A stretch of 64,000 nucleotides of DNA from contig CM034239.1 in NCBI GenBank assembly GCA_019916065.1, positions 36,914,419-36,978,418 of the forward strand, in the 5' to 3' direction. How positions within the stretch are numbered: position 1 is the first letter of the stretch; each line of letters opens with the position of its first letter. Under the pieces are notes generated by a model. That model saw only the letters and a list, made by a program, of their open reading frames with translations. It did no database searches and was not told where the DNA came from. Origin of the DNA: Vitellaria paradoxa (lineage: Eukaryota > Streptophyta > Magnoliopsida > Ericales > Sapotaceae). Positions 11,051 through 22,324 of this stretch are shown here, one piece after another. A program made the translations under genes and the position numbers.

Positions 11051-13296
11051 AATTATGGTCCAATTAAACTTGCTTAATTTATAAATTAATTTTTCAACAT
11101 TTATCCCATATTTGTTTTTCACAATTTACATATTCAAAAATAACCAAACTAAGTCACAATATCCTATCAATATTGATTGATACACCGACACAATGGTCAA
11201 AATGCCCAAAACTGACCCCTTTGTAGCACAAGAGAATGATACAGAGATAGAGAGAGCGTCGTTGGGATTGAAAGATGAGTGCATGGGAGAGAGATAGGTG
11301 CATGGAAGATAGAGATGGAAAAATGAGCATTCTAGGGCCAAAAAATTCTGAATATATAGTACGACCAAAACAACGCTAGTTTGAAGAGAATCAACATGAA
11401 AGAAATAATACTATTTTATTCAAGGTTAAATAAAAAACCTAATGGCTGGAACTTTAGATGAGCCTTAGAAAGGCTTGAATTCGATTTGTTTGAGGACATG
11501 AACCACGCTCCAACTAATTGAAGCCCGAGCTGCTCACTAGCTGCTTACCCTACAACAAATCATGCCATGCACATAGAATGATGTAGGATAAATTTAATTT
11601 TCTTAGTTTTTTTGGGATTAGTTTTATTCCAATTTTATGCTACCCATGCATCCAAACGACCCTTCAGTGGCTTTACTAAAGTCCAAAGGAAAATAATTCT
11701 TGTCATCCAAGTGAGCCGAACGACTGCATTATTCAAGCACATGCCACTCACGAGGATATAGTGTCCTATATTATATACTCTATTTTGTACTCAAATTTTA
11801 AACTTTTGAAATCCGAATAGTATTTTAAATTTTAGTATAAAAGGGAGTCCTGACTATTGGTTCAGGCACCGCCTATCTTACTTTTCTTACTTTATTGTTC
11901 TATTTTCGAGTGTGCTTTGTGTGTATCCATTTCTCTTGTACTAAAATATCAAAATATAATAAAAAGGAGCTTGGACATTTCTGTAAGTTCTTGACTTTGA
12001 TGTTCTTATTTTTTATTCATTTTACAGCGTCCACCCTAAATTTCTTTTGAATTAGTTTTATTCCAATTTTACTTAGGATTAGTTTAGGATTTTATTAGTT
12101 GTCTTTTATATTTTTGAGCCAAAGACTATTTGCAATTCAAATAGGATTTGGATTGGATAGGAAACTAATATAGAAGAAATTAAAAAAATATCAAATTTGT
12201 CCTACATTATAGAACTCCAACTGAATAAAATAAGCTTTAAATAAAGGCCAAAGGAAAAAGAAAGACCCGAAGAGTCTTGGGGAAAGAAACAACCTTGAGC
12301 AGCAGAACCGAGGGTGCACTAAGCTAACCCCCTGTACTACCAACAGCAGATATAAATAGAGGATACAATGTTAATTCAAATTTATGGTCCAGCATAAGCA
12401 GAAGAATTGTAACTGAAGTATCTTGTCTCAACATGTAATACTGCAGTACCTTGACGTGTGTGTGTGTGTATCAAAAATACTTTCCATCCTACCTCCTCTG
12501 ATGAGCTAACTTCAACACGAAATATTAAAATTCATCCGCTGATATCTTCACACAAAATTGGGTGCTCTAAATTTTCAAATAAGCAGATGATTTCTCTTAG
12601 AAATCAAAATAACAACCAGAGATATCAGTACTAATGAATCACAAACTCATTAATAGAATCTCAAATGAAATAAAAAGGCTTAAGCAGCTAATCCTGTATG
12701 ACATTAGCATGATAGTTTGACAACTGCAGCATCAATTCTCAAAGGTAAAGATATCGTGAATATATAATACTCTCATTACTCACCACAAAAAAAGGGGGGG
12801 GGGGGGGGATGGAGGACAGAGGGCTGGTTTATTTATGCGACGAAACTCCTGCACTTCAAATATGGAAAAAGAAAAGGCTTCTGACTTCCGCTCGAGGAAA
12901 ATAACTGCAAAGTTAGAATGAAGAAATTGCAATTATTACGTAAAGAAAGTTCCCACTGAAACGGGTATTGTTTTGCACCCAGTACTTTGTGTTTGCAGAT
13001 CTCCTTCCAGAAAGATTATGACCCCAGCATTCTGTTTGGGTACAATTTAAGCAGCAGCGCTCACGTCAATTTTAAGTTCTTGTAATCTCCTGAACTTATG
13101 GTAAAGTTTAGCATTCATTAAGAAGCAAGGGCTTCTCAACTTTGCCTCAAATTCAATCACAACCTAAAAGCACTACTTCACACAGTGGGGGCAATATGAC
13201 CTTTCGCAGCACTGATTCAGAGAATCCACCAAGTACTATCAAATTTCACACCTCCAAAGTAAAACATTCAGTATATTCATCAGCTGATAAATCTCT
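11051..13296. other. Non-coding stretch, no gene recognised
   Basis: No convincing gene is seen. A short sequence around 11610-11640 recurs imperfectly around 12045-12075 (GTTTTATTCCAATTTTA), which may mark the ends of a decayed element. A G-run lies at about 12795-12809. A short exon-like open segment at 12999-13085 (plus) is listed under findings. A (GT)n stretch lies near 12456-12469. Confidence 0.5.
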
Positions 13297-13309
13297 TATT
13301 CATTCAATT

Positions 13310-13492
13310 CTTTTTTTGGTAACGCAAAACCCGCATCGGTTTATTACAACTCTCAACAAATCGTGTAGCCGATAAGTAAACCAGGGAGATGTATGCTGCT
13401 CCTCACACAAATCCAGCTTAAGTCAGGAATCGAACCCATGTAGATTCTGTGGAGAGCATACACATGAGCCACTTGGGCTAATCTTAGGGGGC
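13310..13492 (-). mobile_element. tRNA-derived SINE with 13-bp target duplication
   Basis: On the minus strand this element carries both halves of an internal RNA polymerase III promoter. Box A is TAGCCCAAGTGG (13469-13480) and box B is GGTTCGATTCC (13426-13436), which fits the consensus exactly. It ends in a short A-rich tail (plus-strand T-run at 13311-13317). It is bounded by perfect 13-bp direct repeats, TATTCATTCAATT, at 13297-13309 and 13493-13505. Length, promoter and flanks together make this a clean SINE insertion. The family was not identified. The perfect flanks suggest it is among the younger insertions here. Confidence 0.85.
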
Positions 13493-14069
13493 TATTCATT
13501 CAATTTTAATACTCAAGATGGACAAACTGAATTGCAAACTATTATAATAGCAGAAACCCAAAGAAACAAAAAGATGAATTTATGCTGACATATGTGGGAA
13601 CCATTATATAGCCATCATGAGATCAAGAACAGATCAGCCACAAGTTACTTGTGAAGCAAAAAATAAAAAACCATGTATTTATTAACTGTTCTCAGTGATT
13701 TAAAGTAACAAATCTTAATTGGTGGGGAAAAGAATAAAAGAATGAATCATTGATGAGGTATGCGACAGCCAACTAATTAATAATGGTGCTTACTATTTCT
13801 TTAAATATCTTGAATCTTCTTCTAATAGTAAATATAAAAGTTGAATGCTACAAGTCGTCAACAACCAAGCTGCCCAATTTTATCCTGCCAAAAATAATCG
13901 AGAAAGTCAATTTTCTACTAATTTATCTATAATTTAGTAGCCAAAGTACGCTCCAAGAACATGAATAGATGCATTAAAGAGTTTACATAAATGAATAATG
14001 AAATGTTCAGATCACTTTTTGTTTCACTTAGCAAACAATAAAAAAAATAAAAATATTAATGAAAAGTTC

Positions 14070-14816
14070 ATCTGTAAGCTCTTTATCCTTCTTGCAGTAC
14101 AGATCGCACCTTTTCCAACAAAGTAACAAGACTTGACGACTAAGATGGTCTGATTGGACTATTTATATTCACTAGTTAAGGAAAACGCGCTCCATGCATA
14201 TGAAATGTCTGATGACCCAATTTGATAATGAGTTTTGTGTAGTTTGCGTTAATTTAACCTATTGTGTTTTAAATGTCAGTAAGAAAATATCCGAAAGACT
14301 AACAAGTTCGAAAATCTTGAATTGAGTAGGTTATTGTTATGTTTATGTTTGTAATTGGCAAATTAGTGAACAAAACAATGATTGCAAACTTGTACCTTTT
14401 GGCATTTGGCTAAGGCGTCGAAGGTATAGCTTTGAAGGATTTTTAGTGCCGAAGTTACATGGATCAAGTACCCAGGGTCCAGGGATGTTGCCCGTAAAAT
14501 TTCAAGTGAAACGGAGTTCAGCAGCTACCTCATAACAAGACTTGATGACGAAGATGGTCTGATTGGGCTATGTAAGCTTTTTATCCTTCTTGCAGTACAG
14601 ATCACACCTTTTCCAACAAAATAACATGACTTGATGACTAAGATGGTTTGATTGGGCTATTTATACTCACTAGTTAAAGGGAAACACGCTCGACGCATAT
14701 GAAATGTCCGATGACCCAATTTGATAATAAGTTTTGTTCAAGGATGTGTGACGTATTATGTTTTAAATGTCAGTAAAGAAAAAATCCAAAATCTTGAATT
14801 AGTTGGTTATGTTTTG
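14070..14816. repeat. Imperfect direct duplication, two copies
   Basis: The block from about 14070 to 14340 recurs at about 14566-14816, beginning at the shared TTATCCTTCTTGCAGTACAG motif. It runs through the shared TGATGACCCAATTTGATAAT motif and on to a shared TTTTAAATGTCAGTAA motif. A third partial copy, about 45 bp centred on AAGACTTGATGACGAAGATG, lies at 14530-14575 just before the second copy. Small indels and substitutions separate the copies. I recognise no family. Confidence 0.75.
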
Positions 14817-15184
14817 TTAGAAGTTTGATCAAAGTTTGAGTCTAAAAGTTGTCAACTCCATCAATTCGATTTGATTTTTAGATTGGTGTATTATTTTGAC
14901 TTGATTAACTTTAATTTACATGCTTAGTTCTATATATAGCTAACTGGTCTTTATACTTTGGGACCAAATCGACACAATTATTGTTTTTCTATCTAATTCA
15001 TCCATTTAAACAAAACCAAATAGCACAAACTCAATTTCATTCCTTTTTCCCCGTCATCGCTATCCAATTCAACAAATTCAAATAACATAAAATCAATTTA
15101 TTTTTTCTCTCTACTTCATCCAATTAAATGAACCCCAATAACACAAACCCAATTTATTTTTTCTCTATTTACTCCATCCAATTA

Positions 15185-15840
15185 ACGAACCCATTTCATT
15201 TTGTTGATGATTTGCTTCATAAGCTATTGGCAAAAGAGATTCGTCTGAATACTCTTTCTAGAAAGGGTCCACTACCTGTACGCACCAAAATTGTTTTAGT
15301 TGTTCCTCCTAAGATGAGCTTAATTCACATGATAGGGAAGGCAAGGTCACCCTTGATGAGTGTACTTTTTTCCACGACAAGGGTCATTGGAAATCCCAAT
15401 GTCCAAAACTAGTAAATGAGATATCTCGGGGACCCTCTGGCCAATCCTTCAAGCCAAAGGATCACCACACAGCAGCTGCAGCCCCATTACTTGGTGACTC
15501 ATCCCCTGCATCTTCTACCTTGACCGCAATCACTGATTAGTTGCAGAAGCCTCTCTCTCTCCAGCAGCCTAATGCACTTTCAGTTTCATCTTTCACAGGT
15601 TCATTCATTTCAAATCTTTCAAGTATATCTCCTAACAGTTGGTTATTTGACACAGGTGCCACTTATCATATGACCAGTGATCTCTCCTTATCTGCTTCAA
15701 TGTCTAATTTCCCCTAAGACACGGAAAAATAATCAGGAAGCGTACCATTAGTTTCTCAAAAGGAGAGACTCTTGAGGTGACAGCAGTGGGAATGCAATTT
15801 ATTAAATGGATTACTGTAAGAACAGCCTCATCCTAAAAGG
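15185..15840 (+). pseudogene. Ty1/copia gag-protease remnant
   Basis: Plus-strand translation gives the end of a copia gag, a zinc-knuckle region (15361-15402) and then a protease with WLFDTGATYHM (catalytic Asp codon 15649-15651), which is the copia-type D-T/S-G-A active site. The knuckle reads C-x2-F-x4-H-x4-C, so the second cysteine is now phenylalanine. Stops interrupt the frame between gag and protease (about 15537) and after the protease (about 15716). The weakly readable sequence to about 15840 may be the start of the integrase-proximal region. No LTR or RT is recognisable nearby, so this is a fragment. Confidence 0.75.
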
Positions 15841-18800
15841 TGCTAGGAAGATCAGCAAAGAGTAAGAGAAAGCAAGCTGTTTCGTTGATTTACTCTCTTT
15901 GATCAAAGTTAACAATTATGTCTAGGAGTATGTCCTCTTTCTTTTGAACCTGGAAGCGGTGGGTTTGTTGGAAGGGATGGATGTTATGTTGCATTGTGGA
16001 TAGGGTACAACATGATTGGTTATAATGTGAGATTGGCATGTGGATCCATTGTCTTCTATGCACGTGCTCATGTTTGTGGGAAGGGCAATTAGGTAGATAA
16101 CTATTACTTACCAAACAAAAGTAGTAACTATTGAACCAAATTATCTCTTGTGTGCAAATAAAATCCAGACGTGGTAGTAGGTGGAACTCTATAGGTTCTA
16201 GAATTTGTTCGTATATTTATTTGTGCAGATTTATTTCTACAGTAAGTGCATAATGTTGTGTATGTTAATGAAGCAACTTGGGTTTATTAGGAGATGTGTA
16301 AGGTATAGGGTCTGCCTGCATTAACCTCGTTACACAGCTTTAGAGAATGTTGCATGAATAAGGTAACATGGGTATACAATCCACAAAGTAGCAATAGGTA
16401 GAACTTTCTATAGCTTCTAGAATTTGTATATATCTTGACCTGTGCAAATGGGATAAGAATAAAAAATAATATGAAAAGCACAAGCCTATGGGTAAGAGCG
16501 TACCTTTGGTTTTTCCTTCTGACCTGGTTGTATGATCGGAAAGCCATACACATTTAGATGAGTTCATGAAGGTCATCAAGGGAATATCAAAAGTTAGGAT
16601 AATCAGCACTTTTATAGTAGTAAAGAAAGGATTAATAACATGGAAGAGAGTAATATATTGCAGAGTCCATATGATACCGTGTATACAGACACGCAATACA
16701 TATTCGACATGGACATACAAATACATTAGTTTTAAAAGATATTAGGACACAATGTGGTGGGGACACATTGAGGAATAAACATATATTTCTATATATATAC
16801 ATAAAATAGAAATATATATACATAAAAAAACAATTATTGATTCACTTTTAAATTAAAAATATTTATCTTTTATTTCAAAGCCCTTGATTTAAAAAAAAAA
16901 AAGGGAAAAAAAAGAAATTCTCTTAAGCATCTACTTTTGAAAATTTTTAGTTACAAATAAATTAGAAGTTTTAGTTCTTAAATTTTTTAAAAAATTAAAA
17001 AAATATATATATATATATTAAGGCATGGGGAACTAATAAATATAAATTCATATTGCTTCTATCTTGTTATTTAATTCCGAGTTTTTTCTTCAAAATTACA
17101 ATGTGTTTAATTGTGTTTTGAGTGATAAACACACGTCTCTCGAGTGTCCAAAAAGTGTTCAGTTCTAGAATAATTGAAAAATAATATGACACATTTAGAG
17201 AAGAAATCAACATGCCTAGTGTTCGATGAGTGTCTGAGACACAGTGATTGTATGTCACCTTCCTAGAAGGATTAGAAGTGCCGCTGCTTATTAGGTTATT
17301 GGACAGCACAAACCAAATTTTCTCTCTTATTTCCTCCTACAGGCTTAAAAGCCAAATTATGAAGATAAGAGAAGGGTTATGAATCGCAAAGTATCTAGAA
17401 CAGAAAATGGAAGTTGGGCATCACATCAACAACAACATGCTTTGTTGTCCTCCCCAGATTTATCCATTGATATCGTGAATCTACATTGCAAGCACTATAG
17501 ATCAAGAAAATGACTAACTTCATACTGCTTTCACACCACACTAGCAGCATTAGTGATTAGTTTCACACCACACTAGCAGCATTAGTGACTAGTTTCTAAA
17601 ATAGTGTTTAATTGGCATTAATTTATCCATATTTATTTGATTTTGGAGATTATTACATTGTTCTTGAATGAATATTTGCATTTGATCTTGTTGTTCTCTT
17701 TAATGTGAATTTCAGGTCAGTTGCATAATTGGGACCAAACCAATTGCATATTCCTTGACAGAAGGCTTAGGATTTCATAAAGGAAAAATTATGGGCCAAC
17801 CCAAGCCAAAAGGGAATGAATTTCAAGCAAGAAAGTGTAAGAAAATTGAAAAACAGTTACTACTCCCATTCGAATGGGATCTAACAGGAATGAAAAACAA
17901 ACAGCCATATTCACAAGCGTTCAAACGGTGATTGAATTGTTCGAAGAGAGGCCCATTGTTAAGAATTCTTTGCCTTTTAAAGTCCGGATTTGGGTTATTT
18001 TAGAGTTCTACTCATGGAAGGTTTGGAATATAATGATAAGTTAGGGAGTTTTCAGATGTTGTTAAGGATCTCCAGCCCATTATTTAATCTCTTTTTCTTC
18101 TCTCTTGTCCAAAAACAAAATTTTCAAGTTCTATGATTGGTAACTAAGTTTTTTTATAGTTTAGGTGTAGGAGGAATAATCTGAACTATGCAAGTATCGT
18201 TCTTTATTCTATAAGAGTTATTCCTTATTGTTTATATCTTTACTCACCTATTATTGAATGATTTTCGTAAATAGTTACTTGTTTTGGTAATATTGTTTGA
18301 TTAGCTGCTATTCAGACTTGGATTCTTGATACATCTAATGCTTTTGATTCCTTACGAACTAATTTACATGTTTTGCTGTTTCTAAAATCAAATTTCATCA
18401 ACAAATCGTCAAAGAAAAAATCTTCTGAATTAGATATTCGTTGCATACCAATTTGAGTTAGAAATTTATTTAATAATAGGAACATCAGGAAGAAAAGGAA
18501 TTCCAAAAGCCCAAGCTAGCCATTTTCTATTGATTTCAAACTCATCTTTTTATGCAATATAATTTTAAACATTCTGAATTTATTCCAAAACCCTTGATTC
18601 TTTGATTTTCAATTATACAATCTCTAAGGACGATACTCAAACTCTTCCAATTATTCCTACAACACCCTTGTGCACTTGTGAGGATAAAACTACATCAAAA
18701 GTCAGTCAGATTCTCCTATTTCTTAGTTTTTGAATTTCTAAAATTATTCTTAATATATCCTAATTAATAGAACTCCAAAATCAAATCATTCGTGCCAATA

Positions 18801-19558
18801 AATAATTTTGAAAATCTCAACTTTTTACATTTGACAATAATCTGCTGATTTTTTTTGTTAAGGGTTCTTAGCTACAGTTTTGTTATACTGGAGATTAAAG
18901 GGCCCAACAAAACAACCTCAAATTTTCTTTTAATACTCAAAATTGTCTGTTCACAACAAAATTTGTCAACACAAATTGGCAGAATAAAGAAAAAAAAAAT
19001 TGCATTGTTTCAAAAGTAAATCTCTCTATTTTCACACTGGAAAGTATGGGAAATGTGTATGACAAATATAACTTAATGTCAAGTCATCTAGACATTTGAA
19101 CTTAGAAAGTACCTGAAAACAATCAACTTCTATAATGATGCAAAAAGTTTGCTCGGCCTGTCAGTAAGGTATAATTCCAAAGCTAGACTTCAACAATTTG
19201 GCATGACCTTCTGGGTGTTAAATTCTGCAAGAAAGCTTAGCTGTCAGAATCTAAAAATATCTTTCAGGAAGCCTTAAAAATAAGATACTCCCCCACCCCA
19301 CCCCCCCAAACCCCCCCCCCCAAAAAAAAGGAAAAAAAAAAAAAAAAGAAAAGGCATGCTAAAGTGTTGTGCAATTGTAAATTACAAAAGGCAACATTTC
19401 TTCACCTATCATTAGATGATAAAGCTGCAAAGTAATTACAGCTCAAAAATTGCATCTCAGCCAGCAGATCACCAAGGCTGAATTGATATATACCCATCTG
19501 ACTTCATGTGGACAAAACTCATATCGTGCGAGTTGATTCAGTGAGGGAAATATTAACT
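15841..19558. other. Non-coding stretch with short repeats
   Basis: I recognise no gene. An imperfect direct repeat of about 75-80 bp is found at 16157-16238 and 16376-16450, sharing a TTCTAGAATTTG core. A 32-bp tandem repeat in two copies starts at 17529 and 17561. A TA run lies near 17002-17018, and C-rich homopolymers followed by an A-run lie at about 19291-19346. The last few hundred bases before 19558 probably include the 3' untranslated region of the PPR gene. Confidence 0.5.
17529..17592. repeat. 32-bp tandem repeat, two copies
   Basis: A 32-bp unit starting TTTCACACCACACTAGCAGC occurs twice back to back, at 17529-17560 and 17561-17592, with one substitution near the end. It is probably replication slippage. 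No function is evident. Confidence 0.85.
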
Positions 19559-22324
19559 TCACGGAAATAGCCTCATGGATCTCAATTCATCAGCAACCTG
19601 ATTTGCTTCCAGAGATTTGTCTAATTTTGATAGCTCTTTGGCCAAGATTATGTATGTCTGTATATTAAGACTGCAATTCTTAGATTCCATAACATGAAGG
19701 AACTTCATACACACATTGACTTCCCCCTCCTTGAGCAACCCATCGACCAAGACTGTCCAAACAATCTCATCAGCATTCCATTGTTTCTCAAGCATGTTTT
19801 CGAACAAAGCTTGGGCTTTTCCCACTTTGTTTGCTTTGCAAAGAGCAGAAATAAGTGCTCTATAGATTGATAAGCGAAGCTCAAAGCCTTTAAAAATAAT
19901 CAAATCAAAAATTTCAAGAGCACGATCCACTTTTAAACTCTTGCAATAAGCACCCAACAGAGAGTAACAGATCTCTGCATTAGGGCACAAGCCTTTCTCT
20001 TCCATGCTCTGAACCAAATGGTCTGCCTCATATGTCCTTCTTTCTCTACACAAGCCAGTGATTAAGGTACTGTAGGTATCAACTGTGGGTTCACAACCGT
20101 ATTCTGACATTCTATGTAAGAGATTAAAGGCCATTTCAAAATTGACATCCTTCTCCTCTGAACTACAACAATATGCTGCTTCATGTTGGACAGCAACCTT
20201 TTCTGCAAGCAAACGGGATTCTTTTTGCAATCCCTTCACTAGTACAGAATAAGTACGGTAGTTAGGTTTACAACCCATATCAATCATCTCTCGTAAAAGT
20301 GAAAATGCATGAGCTAGCCTACCAAGCATTACAAATCCATCAATTAGTGAGGTAAACGTCACATGATCAGGAACAAATCCCTTCCTCTGCATCTCTTCAA
20401 GTAACATCTCTGCATCATCAGCCTTGCCTTCTAGACATAACCCATAAATGAGTGAACTGTAGGTATATAAATTTGGGAAACAGTTCTTGTTTTCCATTTC
20501 ATGGAAAATCTTTAATGCAAGATGCGTCCCACCATTCCGACAAAGCCCATCAATCAAGGTTGTGTAGGTAATGACATTTGGGAGCAAATCTTTTTCTATC
20601 ATCTTATTACATAGTTTCTCGGCTTCAGAAAATCTATTCGCTTTGGCCAATCCATTTAGAACAGCATTGTAAGTTTCAACCTTTGTGTTGTAGCCGTTTT
20701 TCTCCATCCTCTCAAGTAATGACAAGGCAGCATCTATTTTCCCTTCTTTACAATGACCGTCAATCAAGGCAGTATAATTAAAGTCGCTTGGACTCAAGCC
20801 TCGCTTCGTCATTTCGTGGAAAAAAGTTGTGGCCAAATCAAATTTGCCTCCTTTGGACAACCCTGAAACAAGTTCTGTGTAAGTCCACTCATCAGGTTCA
20901 CATCCACTCTCCTTCATCAAATCCAATAATCTCAAAGCATTGTTCAGATTGCCATATCTGAGGTATCCATTAATGAGTGTATTGTATGTTACTACTGATG
21001 GAGGGGGACCAGCTATCAGCATTTTGTTGAAAAGAACCATAGCCTTCTCAATATTTTTAACCATGCACAATCCCTTGATGATTGCATTATAGGTTTCAGT
21101 GTTTGCCAAGCAACCACGTGCTTCAATCCAGCTGAAAATCTTGAGAGCAGCATTGGTTCTTCCTCGTGCACACAACTCATTTATCAATGAATTGTATGTG
21201 ACTGTATTTGGAACCAAACCATCCTTCAACATCTTATGGTACAATCCAATTGCCACCTCAAGCTTACCCAGTCGAGACAACCCACTAATCAGAGCTGTGT
21301 ATGTCTGCACATTTGGGTGACAACCCCTTTTTCTCATCCTGGCCACAAGATCAATAGCCTCCTTCACACGCCCAGTTGCACACAGTGAAGAAATTGGGAC
21401 AGTGTATGTGTACACTGTAGGTTCAATGCACTTCTCAATCATTTCCTCCAGCATGTCCAATGCCTCATCTACCCTTCCCTCACTGCAAAGTCCATTTATC
21501 AGAATCGAATATGTCACCGAATTCGGATCACAACCTTTCTTCACCATCCTATCAAAAACCTCAAATGCCGCATCTAAATTACCATTTCTACAATGCCCAA
21601 GAATCAAAGATGTATAGGTAAACACATCGGGATTCATATCGTGCTGAAAAATCCGACTTAGAATCAACTCCGCTTCCTGTACCTTCCCTTTTTTGCACAG
21701 TATATTAATCATTGTATTGAAAGTCAACAAACTGGGTCTAATCCCGCTACTCAACATTTGCTTATAAACATTCTGAGCAGCACCAACCATCTCGAACTTA
21801 CATACCTGAATCAACAGCGTATTATAACTATACAAACCAAATCCCAAACCTTTTTTACTCAGTTCATTGAGATAATCAATAACCCAGGTAATCTCCTCCT
21901 CATTTTTACAAGCTTGGATCATCAAAATCCTAACATGGTCCGCAGGCCCAAATTTCTGGTCACGGATAAGCCTATTTAACATCGACTTGAAACAGCTCAA
22001 GTTGTGTTTGTAGAAAGGTCTCTTAGACACCCAGTAGAAGAAGTGCAAGACCGATTCGGTGCTCTTGTGGATATCGATGATCTCCGAGACGTGGTGAGGT
22101 TTGAGTTTGAGACAGAGATGCTCAAGTTCGGGGCTTTTTCTCCACCGAAGCTCACAAAGTATATCGCAGACCTTAGAAACCAAGTTTGGGAACCGGTCGG
22201 GGGAGGAGGATGTGTATTCAAATTCGGAAGAAATGTGGAGTTTCGATGAAAATTTGTGAGAACCCAATAGCGGGCAGTGCCTATGGAGGTAAATGAAAGA
22301 CAGGTTTTTGAAGGTCTTTACCAT
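19559..22324 (-). CDS. P-class pentatricopeptide repeat protein
   Basis: This is a single uninterrupted ORF of 921 residues, typical of plant PPR genes in lacking introns. The N-terminus (residues 1-35) has many basic and hydroxylated residues and no acidic residue before about residue 34, which fits an organelle targeting peptide. From about residue 164 there are 20 near-consecutive 35-residue PPR motifs of the TYNTLINGLCK...P type, then a partial 21st. No E or DYW extension follows, so this is a P-class protein. Such proteins bind single-stranded organelle RNA, one base per motif, and act in RNA stability, splicing or translation. Motif 16 carries a 24-residue insertion between its helices (about residues 700-724). 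The start ATG at 22324 has G at -3 and +4, and I see no better upstream start. It resembles Arabidopsis PPR proteins of about 880-915 residues; I do not assign an orthologue. The gene appears intact. Confidence 0.95.
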   Translation of the reverse strand: MVKTFKNLSFIYLHRHCPLLGSHKFSSKLHISSEFEYTSSSPDRFPNLVSKVCDILCELRWRKSPELEHLCLKLKPHHVSEIIDIHKSTESVLHFFYWVSKRPFYKHNLSCFKSMLNRLIRDQKFGPADHVRILMIQACKNEEEITWVIDYLNELSKKGLGFGLYSYNTLLIQVCKFEMVGAAQNVYKQMLSSGIRPSLLTFNTMINILCKKGKVQEAELILSRIFQHDMNPDVFTYTSLILGHCRNGNLDAAFEVFDRMVKKGCDPNSVTYSILINGLCSEGRVDEALDMLEEMIEKCIEPTVYTYTVPISSLCATGRVKEAIDLVARMRKRGCHPNVQTYTALISGLSRLGKLEVAIGLYHKMLKDGLVPNTVTYNSLINELCARGRTNAALKIFSWIEARGCLANTETYNAIIKGLCMVKNIEKAMVLFNKMLIAGPPPSVVTYNTLINGYLRYGNLNNALRLLDLMKESGCEPDEWTYTELVSGLSKGGKFDLATTFFHEMTKRGLSPSDFNYTALIDGHCKEGKIDAALSLLERMEKNGYNTKVETYNAVLNGLAKANRFSEAEKLCNKMIEKDLLPNVITYTTLIDGLCRNGGTHLALKIFHEMENKNCFPNLYTYSSLIYGLCLEGKADDAEMLLEEMQRKGFVPDHVTFTSLIDGFVMLGRLAHAFSLLREMIDMGCKPNYRTYSVLVKGLQKESRLLAEKVAVQHEAAYCCSSEEKDVNFEMAFNLLHRMSEYGCEPTVDTYSTLITGLCRERRTYEADHLVQSMEEKGLCPNAEICYSLLGAYCKSLKVDRALEIFDLIIFKGFELRLSIYRALISALCKANKVGKAQALFENMLEKQWNADEIVWTVLVDGLLKEGEVNVCMKFLHVMESKNCSLNIQTYIILAKELSKLDKSLEANQVADELRSMRLFP

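Noticed and set aside
20578..22249. Plus-strand ORFs within the PPR gene
   Set aside because: They are antisense shadows; their similarity to each other only reflects the 105-nt periodicity of the PPR repeats.
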